Shown one piece after another: positions 1-5,663 of a stretch of 10,876 nt of DNA. The notes under the pieces were generated by a model. The model was not told where the DNA came from and made no database searches. It was given only the letters and a program-made list of their open reading frames with translations. Source of the DNA: Muribaculaceae bacterium (GTDB lineage Bacteria; Bacteroidota; Bacteroidia; Bacteroidales; Muribaculaceae); assembly GCA_009775535.1 (NCBI GenBank), contig VSPW01000052.1, forward strand, positions 1-10,876. Direction: 5' to 3'. Every line of letters starts with the position of its first letter. Positions within the stretch are counted from its first letter, which is position 1. The translations under genes and the position numbers were made by a program.

Positions 1-48
1 ATGCCTTTGGGTTGATGGTAGGGGCATTCGCCTGCGGCCTCGACCCAT
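1..48 (-). CDS. possible start of a gene downstream of lysS, cut by the window edge
   Basis: The lysS stop codon overlaps an ATG in the arrangement TAATG (minus strand, ATG at 48-46). A second in-frame ATG lies at 27-25. The frame stays open for 16 codons to the window edge. Stop-start overlap is a common sign of translational coupling, so a cotranscribed gene may begin here. From memory, lysS in several Bacteroides genomes is followed by gpsA (glycerol-3-phosphate dehydrogenase) and pgi. The residues visible are too few to confirm gpsA, so no symbol is given. It could equally be a chance open frame in a short intergenic spacer. Confidence 0.25.
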   Translation of the reverse strand, partial: MGRGRRRMPLPSTQRH

Positions 49-1754
49 TATTTTACTTCATCGATAGACGGGGCGTTTAGTCCCAGCTTGAATTTCTTGT
101 TTATCCCGCACAGTTCCTGGTGTAGCTTGCCTGGATTGGCGTCTTTTAGGGAGTCTGCTGTAAGGTATCCGGCTTTCTGTATCGGCGCAACCCATTGCTG
201 GTCTATGCCGAGGGCGGTATATGCTTCTTCCTTGTCGCGGCGCTGTGTCTTTTCGGGGCGCATCTGCGGGAACAGCAGCACTTCCTGTATGGTAGTCTGT
301 CCGGTCATGAGCATGACCAGGCGGTCCATGCCTATGCCCATGCCTGATGTGGGCGGCATCCCGTATTCTAGCGCGCGTATGAAGTCGTGGTCGATGATCA
401 TGGCTTCGTCATCGCCTTTTTCGGAGAGTTTCATCTGCTCTACAAAGCGTCCGTATTGGTCGATGGGGTCGTTGAGCTCCGAATATGCGTTTGCCAGCTC
501 CTTGCCGTTGACCATAAGCTCAAACCGTTCGGTGAGTTCTGGGTTGTTGCGGTGGCGCTTTGTGAGCGGCGACATTTCGATGGGGTAGTCGGTTATGAAT
601 GTGGGCTGTATGTATCGTCCTTCACATTTTTCACCGAATATCTCGTCGATCAGTTTGCCTTTGCCCATTGACGGCTCGACTTCGATGCCGAGTGTCTTGC
701 ATACATCGCGGAGGGCATCTTCGTCCATGCCTGTGATGTCGACGCCGGTGTGTTCCTTGATGGCTTCGGTCATGGTGACGCGGCGGTATGGGGCCTTGAA
801 GTCTATCTCGTTGTCTCCGACCTTGACTTTTGTCGTGCCGTTTACGGCTATCGCTATCTGTTCCAGCAACTGTTCTGTGAATGCCATCATCCAGTTGTAG
901 TCCTTGTAGCTTACGTATATCTCCATGCATGTGAATTCCGGGTTGTGTGTACGGTCCATGCCTTCGTTGCGGAAGTTCTTGGAGAATTCGTAGACGCCTT
1001 CAAATCCGCCTACAATCAGGCGCTTGAGGTACAGTTCGTCGGCTATGCGCAGGTATAGTGGTATGTCGAGCGCGTTGTGGTGGGTGATGAACGGCCGTGC
1101 CGATGCGCCTCCGGGGATCGACTGAAGTATCGGAGTCTCGACTTCGATGTATCCGTGTGAGTTGAAGAAGTCGCGCATTGTGGAATATACCTTTGTCCGT
1201 TTAAGGAATATTTCCTTCACGCCATCGTTTACCACCAGGTCGACGTAGCGGCGGCGGTATCGCAGTTCGGGGTCTTCAAACCCGTCGTATGTGACGCCGT
1301 CCTTGACTTTTACGATGGGCAGGGGGCGCAGTGATTTGGACAATACGGTCAGGGTCTTTGCGTGGACTGTGATTTCGCCCATCTGTGTGCGGAATACGAA
1401 TCCTGTGATCCCTACGAAGTCGCCTATGTCGAGAAGTTTCTTGAATACGGTGTTGTACAGTTCCTTGTCTTCCCCGGGGCAGATGTCATCGCGTGAGATG
1501 TATACCTGTATGCGTCCGGTGGAGTCCTGCAGCTCTATGAATGAGGCTTTTCCCATTATCCTGCGGCTCATTACGCGTCCGGCGACGGCCACTTCCCGGA
1601 TGGGTGCGTCGTCGGAGAATGTGTCCTTTATCTCTGTGGCGTGTCCGGTCACCGTGAATTCGGCGGCAGGGTACGGGTCGATGCCTGCATCGCGCATGGC
1701 CTGAAGGCTGTTGCGGCGTACTATTTCCTGTTCAGAAAGTTCAAGAGGGTTCAT
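48..1754 (-). CDS. lysS: lysine--tRNA ligase (class II)
   Basis: Cytosolic enzyme that charges tRNA-Lys with lysine using ATP. The 568-residue product has an N-terminal OB-fold anticodon-binding domain (about residues 55-140, including GRVMSRRIMGKASF) followed by the class II catalytic domain. Motif 1 lies around residues 205-217, motif 2 is FRNEGMDRTHNPEFT (261-275), and motif 3 is GMGIGMDRL (471-479). ELANAYSELNDP (419-430) is also typical of LysS. The start at 1754 (protein MNPLELSEQE) is preferred over an in-frame TTG at 1808. Family proteins begin near here, and a good promoter at 1797-1828 would leave the TTG outside the transcript. Residues after about 500 form a tail beyond the usual bacterial length (E. 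coli LysS is about 505), with a WVAPIQKAGY...LCGINKKFKLGL pattern seen in Bacteroidales homologues. The amidase lies upstream on the same strand, but the intervening promoter makes lysS independently transcribed. Confidence 0.97.
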   Translation of the reverse strand: MNPLELSEQEIVRRNSLQAMRDAGIDPYPAAEFTVTGHATEIKDTFSDDAPIREVAVAGRVMSRRIMGKASFIELQDSTGRIQVYISRDDICPGEDKELYNTVFKKLLDIGDFVGITGFVFRTQMGEITVHAKTLTVLSKSLRPLPIVKVKDGVTYDGFEDPELRYRRRYVDLVVNDGVKEIFLKRTKVYSTMRDFFNSHGYIEVETPILQSIPGGASARPFITHHNALDIPLYLRIADELYLKRLIVGGFEGVYEFSKNFRNEGMDRTHNPEFTCMEIYVSYKDYNWMMAFTEQLLEQIAIAVNGTTKVKVGDNEIDFKAPYRRVTMTEAIKEHTGVDITGMDEDALRDVCKTLGIEVEPSMGKGKLIDEIFGEKCEGRYIQPTFITDYPIEMSPLTKRHRNNPELTERFELMVNGKELANAYSELNDPIDQYGRFVEQMKLSEKGDDEAMIIDHDFIRALEYGMPPTSGMGIGMDRLVMLMTGQTTIQEVLLFPQMRPEKTQRRDKEEAYTALGIDQQWVAPIQKAGYLTADSLKDANPGKLHQELCGINKKFKLGLNAPSIDEVK

Positions 1755-1796
1755 ATGCTTGTAATGTGATATTAGCGCATTTAGTGTAATAAAATG

Positions 1797-1828
1797 CAAA
1801 GTTAACAAATTTCGGGTTTAAAAACAAA
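1797..1828 (-). promoter_or_regulatory. lysS promoter, Bacteroidetes type
   Basis: On the minus strand the -7 box TAACTTTG occupies 1804-1797 and matches TAnnTTTG fully. A TTTG (1828-1825) sits 20 bp upstream, the expected -33 position for the Bacteroidetes primary sigma factor. Transcription should start near 1790, giving a 5' UTR of about 35 nt before the ATG at 1754. This is the best-formed promoter in the window. Confidence 0.75.
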
Positions 1829-1864
1829 ATGAATACGTACTTACTTGGGCGGGTGTGCGGGCGG

Positions 1865-2266
1865 CTACAGTTCTGTGGCTACATCGAAGCATGGGCATGC
1901 TTTTGCGGCAAATTCGCGGTGGCCGTGTACTGTAGCCCCGGGGTATGTGTCAAGGAGCTGCGCCACGAGGCTGCGGAGTGAGCGGCGCTGTACATCGGTG
2001 CGGGTGTCGGCCGGTGATGTGCCCAGGGCATCGAGTCCGCCTACGTAGCATATTCCGATTGATCCGGTGTTGTGTCCACGGCAGTGTGCACCGGTTTGTG
2101 ATAATGGCCGTCCGGTGTGTATGCTCCCGTCAAGGTATATGATGTAATGGTATCCGATGTCCGTGAAGCCTCGTGCGATATGCCATTTGCGGATGTCGGC
2201 GGCAGTTACGTGGCGTCCGGCTGGGGTGGCCGAGCAGTGGATGATGATGGAGTCGATTTTTCTCAT
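1865..2266 (-). CDS. N-acetylmuramoyl-L-alanine amidase, T7-lysozyme/PGRP fold (Amidase_2)
   Basis: Predicted zinc amidase that cuts the bond between N-acetylmuramic acid and L-alanine of the peptidoglycan stem peptide. The 133-residue protein is a single domain with no signal peptide or wall-binding module. Its key residues match T7 lysozyme in identity and spacing: zinc ligands His10, His116 and Cys124 (T7 His17, His122, Cys130), plus catalytic Tyr39 and Lys122 (T7 Tyr46, Lys128). IIIHCSAT at 7-14 and HGHREF at 114-119 are the family signatures. The ATG at 2266 fits the usual N-terminus just before the first beta strand. Small enzymes of this kind in Bacteroidales occur in prophages and integrative elements and as AmpD-like recycling enzymes. 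No phage genes flank it here, so either a domesticated lysin or a recycling enzyme is possible. Without a signal peptide it needs a holin or lysis for export, or acts on cytosolic muropeptides. Confidence 0.93.
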   Translation of the reverse strand: MRKIDSIIIHCSATPAGRHVTAADIRKWHIARGFTDIGYHYIIYLDGSIHTGRPLSQTGAHCRGHNTGSIGICYVGGLDALGTSPADTRTDVQRRSLRSLVAQLLDTYPGATVHGHREFAAKACPCFDVATEL

Positions 2267-2306
2267 GGTGGTGTGTGTCTGTTGTTGTGTGTTATGGGAT
2301 TTTCTG

Positions 2307-2314
2307 CAAAGTTA
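2307..2314 (-). promoter_or_regulatory. amidase promoter, -7 box
   Basis: TAACTTTG on the minus strand matches TAnnTTTG fully and lies 41 bp before the amidase ATG, close to the 43 bp seen for lysS. No clear TTTG is present at the -33 position, so the promoter is expected to be weaker or assisted. Confidence 0.5.
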
Positions 2315-2481
2315 GTGCATAGGAATCTGTCCTGACGTGTTAAATTACGTTTAGTGGATTTTAACGCTCTAAGGTATTTGTGTAATTGCATGGTATAATA
2401 CCTGTTATGTGTTAAAGTTGAAAACCGCGATTTTGGCTGTAAGGCATAAAAAATGCATATATGCCGAAAAAATTGCAGTTT

Positions 2482-2515
2482 TTTGCAAGTGCAAGTTTTT
2501 TTTGTAGTAATTTTG
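2482..2515 (+). promoter_or_regulatory. promoter of the 592-residue membrane protein gene
   Basis: The -7 box TAATTTTG (2508-2515) matches TAnnTTTG fully. A TTTG at 2482-2485 lies 22 bp upstream, slightly longer than the usual 19-21 bp. Transcription would start near 2520-2523, leaving a 5' UTR of about 60 nt. The second copy of the direct repeat TTTTGTAGT overlaps the -7 box, so a protein bound to the repeat would compete with polymerase. Confidence 0.6.
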
Positions 2516-2521
2516 TAGTGT

Positions 2522-2556
2522 GCCGGATACGGCGGTCGCGCCGGCATGCCGGCGTG
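2522..2556 (+). repeat. two GC-rich hairpins in a 5' UTR, including a perfect 16-bp palindrome
   Basis: CGCCGGCATGCCGGCG (2539-2554) equals its own reverse complement. In RNA it would fold as a 6-bp all-GC stem with a CAUG loop, extended outward by a G-U (2538/2555) and a C-G pair (2537/2556). Just before it GCCG-GATA-CGGC (2522-2533) can form a second, 4-bp hairpin. Both lie between the predicted transcription start and the ATG at 2582. No T-run follows, so they are not an intrinsic terminator. An operator, an mRNA stabiliser or a translation-control element are possible. Confidence 0.6.
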
Positions 2557-2581
2557 TGTGTCTAAAACCATAATCCAGAAA

Positions 2582-4360
2582 ATGAACAAACTTCAACTGT
2601 ATATCACAAAATCGCTGAGGGGCTACAAGAACCTGGTGAATTTCAATCCGTCGGAGGATGTGCGCCGCCACGTGCAGGATCTCCGCCAGGCATTGAAGAC
2701 TGTGAACTATGATTCGACGGAGAAAAACATATTCTATATGCTGAAATACACCGGAGAAGGTGTGTTTGTAGTGGTCCTCCGTACTATCCCTGACAAGCCA
2801 CTTGACCATCTTGGGGCATGGATATATGTGCCTAACGGCCTTGACATAAGTGCCGGCCAGCTGTATGATGCTGTAAGGCTCACCACCAAGAAGGTGTCGG
2901 GTGCAGGTGTTGGCGAGGCGGATATAGCCGAATTGCGCCAGGTGTTTGCCACGGAGTACACTCTTGACAGGAATGCGCCGGCCATTGTGCCCAATCAGGG
3001 GACTGACTATGCTTTCTGTTATTATGGAGGCGAGGGACGTGGGCTTGCCGAATTTTTCGGGGAGCATCTCTATCAGCCAGGTTTCCTGCGTTACCGCGGT
3101 GTGCTCCTTCTTGAGGACGGTATCGGGGTCAATGGTGTAGGTGCAGACCTTACCGAAGAGCCGCTTCAGGAGGTTGTGCCTGTCAACCCTCCAGAGCCGA
3201 ATCCGGCTGGTTTCGCTCCCTATATATATGGTGAGCCTTTCGACAGGCCGTTCAAAGCCCCGTTGCACGGTGAGGTAGTGGTGAGCTGGCGCAGGCAGGG
3301 GTTTGATGATATCGAGCAGCCTGTGGCGGTGGAAGAGGCCGGGGTTGTCCCAGAGATGGTGGCTGTAAGCGATGCCCGCAAGGCTATAACGCCGGCTTCG
3401 TTCAACATAACGTCACAGGATACCAAAGAGCCGCTCCGCGGATGTGTCATAAAGGTGAATGGCATTGAGATAGCCGGCGGGCATAAGTTCACGCAGAATG
3501 ATCTGTCGCAGGCCCATGTATGGGTGGCGTGTGAGGGATATTTCCCTTATTCGGCCAGGATGGACCTGGCGTCGACTACCCAGGCGCTGATACAGATGCA
3601 GGAGCGCAGGAAGGTGTACCAGTTTGAGATGCCGCTGAAGTCATCGGAGTATGGCGCGCCGATAAAATTTGAGATCAGGAGCAAGCGTGAGCTGGCCGGC
3701 TCGCCGATTGACGGGTATGAGCTTCTGGATTCTCTACAGGAAGGACCTACGCGGACCAATTATCTCGGATATACCGGTCCTGCAGCTGGTCCGTGGTGGC
3801 AGAAGGCTGCCTATGCTGTGGCCGGACTTGTGGCCGGTATCATATTGATGTTTGTGTTGGGCAGATGTTCTGACAGTACAACCGGTGCTGCTCCTTCTGT
3901 GCAGCCAGAAGTCCCGGCAGATACGTCTGCTGTGGCCGTTGTGCCACAGCAGATGCCTGTCCAGCCGGCTGTGGCTGAGAATAATGCCCAGACTGCACCC
4001 GTGCAGGCAGAACCTGCACCTGTCCCGGAGGCGGATGCGGCTGCGCAGAACGCATCGCTTGATGAGGCGGTGGCATATCTTGACTCCAACCGCCGATGGA
4101 GCAGGGACCAGATGGAGCAGTTTACGGCGTTGCGCGGCCTTTTCGATGCGCTCAACACGTATGATTTCAAGTCAATCCGTGAGAACTGGGGCCCAAAGCT
4201 GGCAAAATCCAAGAGTTTCGCCAAGGTGGTGGAGGCTTCCAGGAAGGCTGTGAACAAGAAGACTGACCTTAAACGGAACAGGACCCACACTCCGACATAT
4301 AACCGTGAAGGAGATACGGTGATAGGCTGGGAGGGCTACACATATTATATCGATCCCTAA
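2582..4360 (+). CDS. conserved-looking single-pass membrane protein of unknown function
   Basis: I do not recognise the family. The 592-residue product starts at an ATG (2582, MNKLQLYITK) placed sensibly behind a promoter. An in-frame upstream start at 2546 would lie inside the palindrome and adds a non-conserved-looking stub. There is no signal peptide. Residues 1-200 look like a mixed alpha/beta soluble domain. A proline-rich linker follows (about 200-225). Residues 271-350 are a beta-rich segment (SFNITSQDT... VWVACEGYFPYSARM) resembling PEGA or regulatory Ig-like domains. One hydrophobic helix spans about 408-427, then an Ala/Pro/Gln/Val-rich linker (430-490) and a charged helical C-terminal domain (492-592). 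The layout suggests a large cytosolic part, one membrane pass and a small periplasmic domain on a flexible stalk. This is inferred from linker composition, not proven. It stands alone in its transcription unit, and nothing adjacent points to a pathway. Confidence 0.85.
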   Translation: MNKLQLYITKSLRGYKNLVNFNPSEDVRRHVQDLRQALKTVNYDSTEKNIFYMLKYTGEGVFVVVLRTIPDKPLDHLGAWIYVPNGLDISAGQLYDAVRLTTKKVSGAGVGEADIAELRQVFATEYTLDRNAPAIVPNQGTDYAFCYYGGEGRGLAEFFGEHLYQPGFLRYRGVLLLEDGIGVNGVGADLTEEPLQEVVPVNPPEPNPAGFAPYIYGEPFDRPFKAPLHGEVVVSWRRQGFDDIEQPVAVEEAGVVPEMVAVSDARKAITPASFNITSQDTKEPLRGCVIKVNGIEIAGGHKFTQNDLSQAHVWVACEGYFPYSARMDLASTTQALIQMQERRKVYQFEMPLKSSEYGAPIKFEIRSKRELAGSPIDGYELLDSLQEGPTRTNYLGYTGPAAGPWWQKAAYAVAGLVAGIILMFVLGRCSDSTTGAAPSVQPEVPADTSAVAVVPQQMPVQPAVAENNAQTAPVQAEPAPVPEADAAAQNASLDEAVAYLDSNRRWSRDQMEQFTALRGLFDALNTYDFKSIRENWGPKLAKSKSFAKVVEASRKAVNKKTDLKRNRTHTPTYNREGDTVIGWEGYTYYIDP

Positions 4361-4487
4361 TGGGGCAGGGAAGCTGTTCCATAAAAATTAGTGTTTTTTA
4401 GTCCATTGTGGACGTCAGGGTGTCAACCAACCGGATGCCATGTATGTTATATAGACAAAGGACATTGTAACAAACAACTATTTTTTT
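4361..4487 (+). other. 3' UTR and spacer before the structured leader
   Basis: This stretch follows the TAA of the membrane protein gene. A weak hairpin (GGAA-GCTG-TTCC, about 4369-4380) followed by an A/T-rich stretch ending in a T-run (4394-4399) could be a poor intrinsic terminator. Near 4479-4486 TATTTTTT matches TAnnTTTG at 7 of 8 positions and could be the -7 box of the leader RNA, but no TTTG is seen at -33. No coding sequence is visible. Confidence 0.35.
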
Positions 4488-4647
4488 GGAGCAGGCGATG
4501 GGATTGAAATCCCACCCTGGTGGCCTGGAAAGACGGCAATCATGTACCGCGTGGCTGAAAGTGCCGCGGTCGCCCGCCCCGAGAACACCCTTAATTCTCT
4601 ATCATAATGCCACGCGGCATCTTCTTCGTGAGGACGCCGCGTTTTTT
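4488..4647 (+). promoter_or_regulatory. structured leader RNA of the antiporter gene, candidate riboswitch or attenuator
   Basis: A GC-rich 160-nt segment precedes the antiporter. An outer stem pairs 4491-4498 (GCAGGCGA) with 4570-4577 (TCGCCCGC) with one mismatch, and can extend through 4488-4489 with 4579-4580. Inside are a hairpin at 4500-4513 (GGGAT-TGAA-ATCCC), a weak GCC/GGC hairpin at 4523-4537, and a hairpin at 4547-4569 (CCGCG/CGCGG) that directly abuts the outer stem. The strand 4547-4555 (CCGCGTGGC) is also perfectly complementary over 9 bp to 4609-4617 (GCCACGCGG), which overlaps the 5' arm of the terminator. Folding of the junction would sequester the antiterminator and let the terminator form, an OFF-type logic. 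I could not assign it to a known riboswitch class. A free-standing small RNA ending at the same terminator is the alternative. Confidence 0.55.
4612..4647 (+). terminator. intrinsic terminator inside the antiporter leader
   Basis: A perfect 7-bp outer stem ACGCGGC (4612-4618) / GCCGCGT (4636-4642) encloses, after one mismatch, a 5-bp inner stem TCTTC (4620-4624) / GAGGA (4630-4634) with one G-U pair and a 5-nt loop. Six T residues (4642-4647) follow. It ends 39 nt before the antiporter ATG, so it would block the gene unless it is opened or the gene has a promoter behind it. No good promoter is seen in the 39 nt. Confidence 0.8.
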
Positions 4648-4686
4648 ATAACGGATGATACAATAAATGAAAAAATAAAAGAGTAT

Positions 4687-5652
4687 ATGGTTACAAGCAT
4701 ATTTATACTGTTGGCCGGGCTTGTGTTGATAGTGGGCGGCGCAAATATTCTTACTGACGGGGCATCGGCGCTTGCCCGCCGCTGGGGTGTCCCTGATATG
4801 GTGATCGGGCTTACGATTGTGGCCTTCGGCACGTCAGCGCCTGAATTCGTGATAAGTGTGACATCGGCGGCTACGGGCAATCCCGGCTTGGCGATAGGCA
4901 ACGTGGTGGGCAGTAACCTGTTCAATATCCTTGTGATAGTGGGGCTTGTGGCGGTGTTGCGTCCAGTGGGTGTAGGGCGTTCGCTGATGGCCAATGAGAT
5001 ACCGCTTGTGGTATTGTCGTCGGCGGTGGTGCTGATATGCGGCAATGATGTGTGGCTTGACGGGAGTGCGGAGAATATGGTGGACCGTACTGACGGGTTG
5101 CTGATGCTGCTGTTTTTTGTGATATTCATGCGTTACACGCTATCCATGGCCAGGTCGGGGGACAAGGTCCGTGAGGGCGGTGAGGGCGGTACGGTGAAAA
5201 GACGTCCGGCATGGGCCGCCTGGCTTATGGTGTCGGGCGGACTCGGCGGCCTGATATGGGGCGGCAGCCTTTTTGTGGACGGGGCTACGGGCGTGGCGCG
5301 TGGCCTTGGCGTGAGCGAATCGGTGATAGGACTGACTATAGTGGCCATAGGCACATCGCTTCCTGACCTTGCTGCGTCTGTAGCCGCGGCCGTAAAGGGC
5401 TCTCAGGGCCTGGCGATAGGCAATGTGGTGGGCAGCTGTGTGTTCAATGTGTTTTTTGTGCTGGGGTCGGCGGCTACGGTCTCCCCGTTGCCGTTGGGCG
5501 GCATCACTGACACCGACCTGTCGGCACTGCTTGGGGCCAGTGTGCTGTTCTGGCTTTTCGGGAGGCTTTTCCGCCGGCGCACCATCACGCGCCTTGAGGG
5601 GGCTGTGATGGTGGCGGCATATGCCGCATATATGGTATATCTGTGCCTATAG
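4687..5652 (+). CDS. calcium/sodium antiporter, CaCA family (YrbG-like)
   Basis: Inner-membrane cation/Ca2+ exchanger of 321 residues with about ten hydrophobic segments and the internal inverted repeat of the family. The first alpha repeat (about 45-80) has GTSAPE (48-53) and GNVVGSNLFN (71-80). The second (about 219-254) has GTSLPD (222-227) and GNVVGSCVFN (245-254). A charged cytosolic loop (about 155-175, GDKVREGGEGG...KRR) separates the two halves. The ATG at 4687 gives the canonical first membrane helix directly. An in-frame open stretch back to 4486 runs through the terminator and is not taken as coding. In the second repeat the usual Glu of GTSLPE is Asp227 and the usual Asn of GSN is Cys251, both at or near the ion site. 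Its leader suggests control by transcription termination. It ends 11 bp from the convergent rsmD. Confidence 0.93.
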   Translation: MVTSIFILLAGLVLIVGGANILTDGASALARRWGVPDMVIGLTIVAFGTSAPEFVISVTSAATGNPGLAIGNVVGSNLFNILVIVGLVAVLRPVGVGRSLMANEIPLVVLSSAVVLICGNDVWLDGSAENMVDRTDGLLMLLFFVIFMRYTLSMARSGDKVREGGEGGTVKRRPAWAAWLMVSGGLGGLIWGGSLFVDGATGVARGLGVSESVIGLTIVAIGTSLPDLAASVAAAVKGSQGLAIGNVVGSCVFNVFFVLGSAATVSPLPLGGITDTDLSALLGASVLFWLFGRLFRRRTITRLEGAVMVAAYAAYMVYLCL

Positions 5653-5663
5653 GGGCGCGGATT

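Larger units (their letters stand above)
2267..2581. other. divergent intergenic region, AT-rich, no gene seen
   Basis: This 315-bp stretch separates the divergent amidase and the 592-residue membrane protein gene. No convincing coding sequence is present. It holds the amidase -7 box (2307-2314), a near-palindrome GGTATAATACC (2392-2402), a palindrome GCATATATGC (2455-2464), a 9-bp direct repeat TTTTGTAGT at 2500-2508 and 2511-2519 (11-bp period), the plus-strand promoter (2482-2515), and a GC-rich palindrome (2539-2554). The AT-rich part ends abruptly at about 2520, where the presumed transcript begins. Confidence 0.7.

Noticed and set aside
1755..1808. Longer lysS start at TTG 1808
   Set aside because: It would begin upstream of the predicted transcription start and adds residues not expected in LysS; ATG 1754 fits the family.
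2393..2398. TATAAT, a sigma-70 type -10 box
   Set aside because: Bacteroidetes primary promoters use TAnnTTTG; there is no TTGACA partner and a well-placed TAnnTTTG lies nearer to the gene.
2405..3268. Long minus-strand open frame opposite the membrane protein gene
   Set aside because: It is a shadow of the plus-strand coding frame, shows no domain signature, and has low-complexity AT-derived residues at its end.
4494..4540. Resemblance of GGCGATGG to the 5' end of fluoride riboswitches
   Set aside because: The required downstream elements (closing GCC strand, GGCTGATGA-like segment and pseudoknot partner) are absent at the expected distance.
4488..4647. SRP 4.5S RNA, 6S RNA or a tRNA-like gene as explanation of the structured leader
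   Set aside because: The conserved SRP apical domain with GGAAGGAAGCAG is missing, no 6S-type central bubble flanked by long stems is evident, and no T-arm or CCA end is present on either strand.
4486..4686. In-frame N-terminal extension of the antiporter starting at a TTG (4486)
   Set aside because: It runs through the stem structures and the intrinsic terminator, has no family similarity, and the canonical first membrane helix begins right at the ATG 4687.
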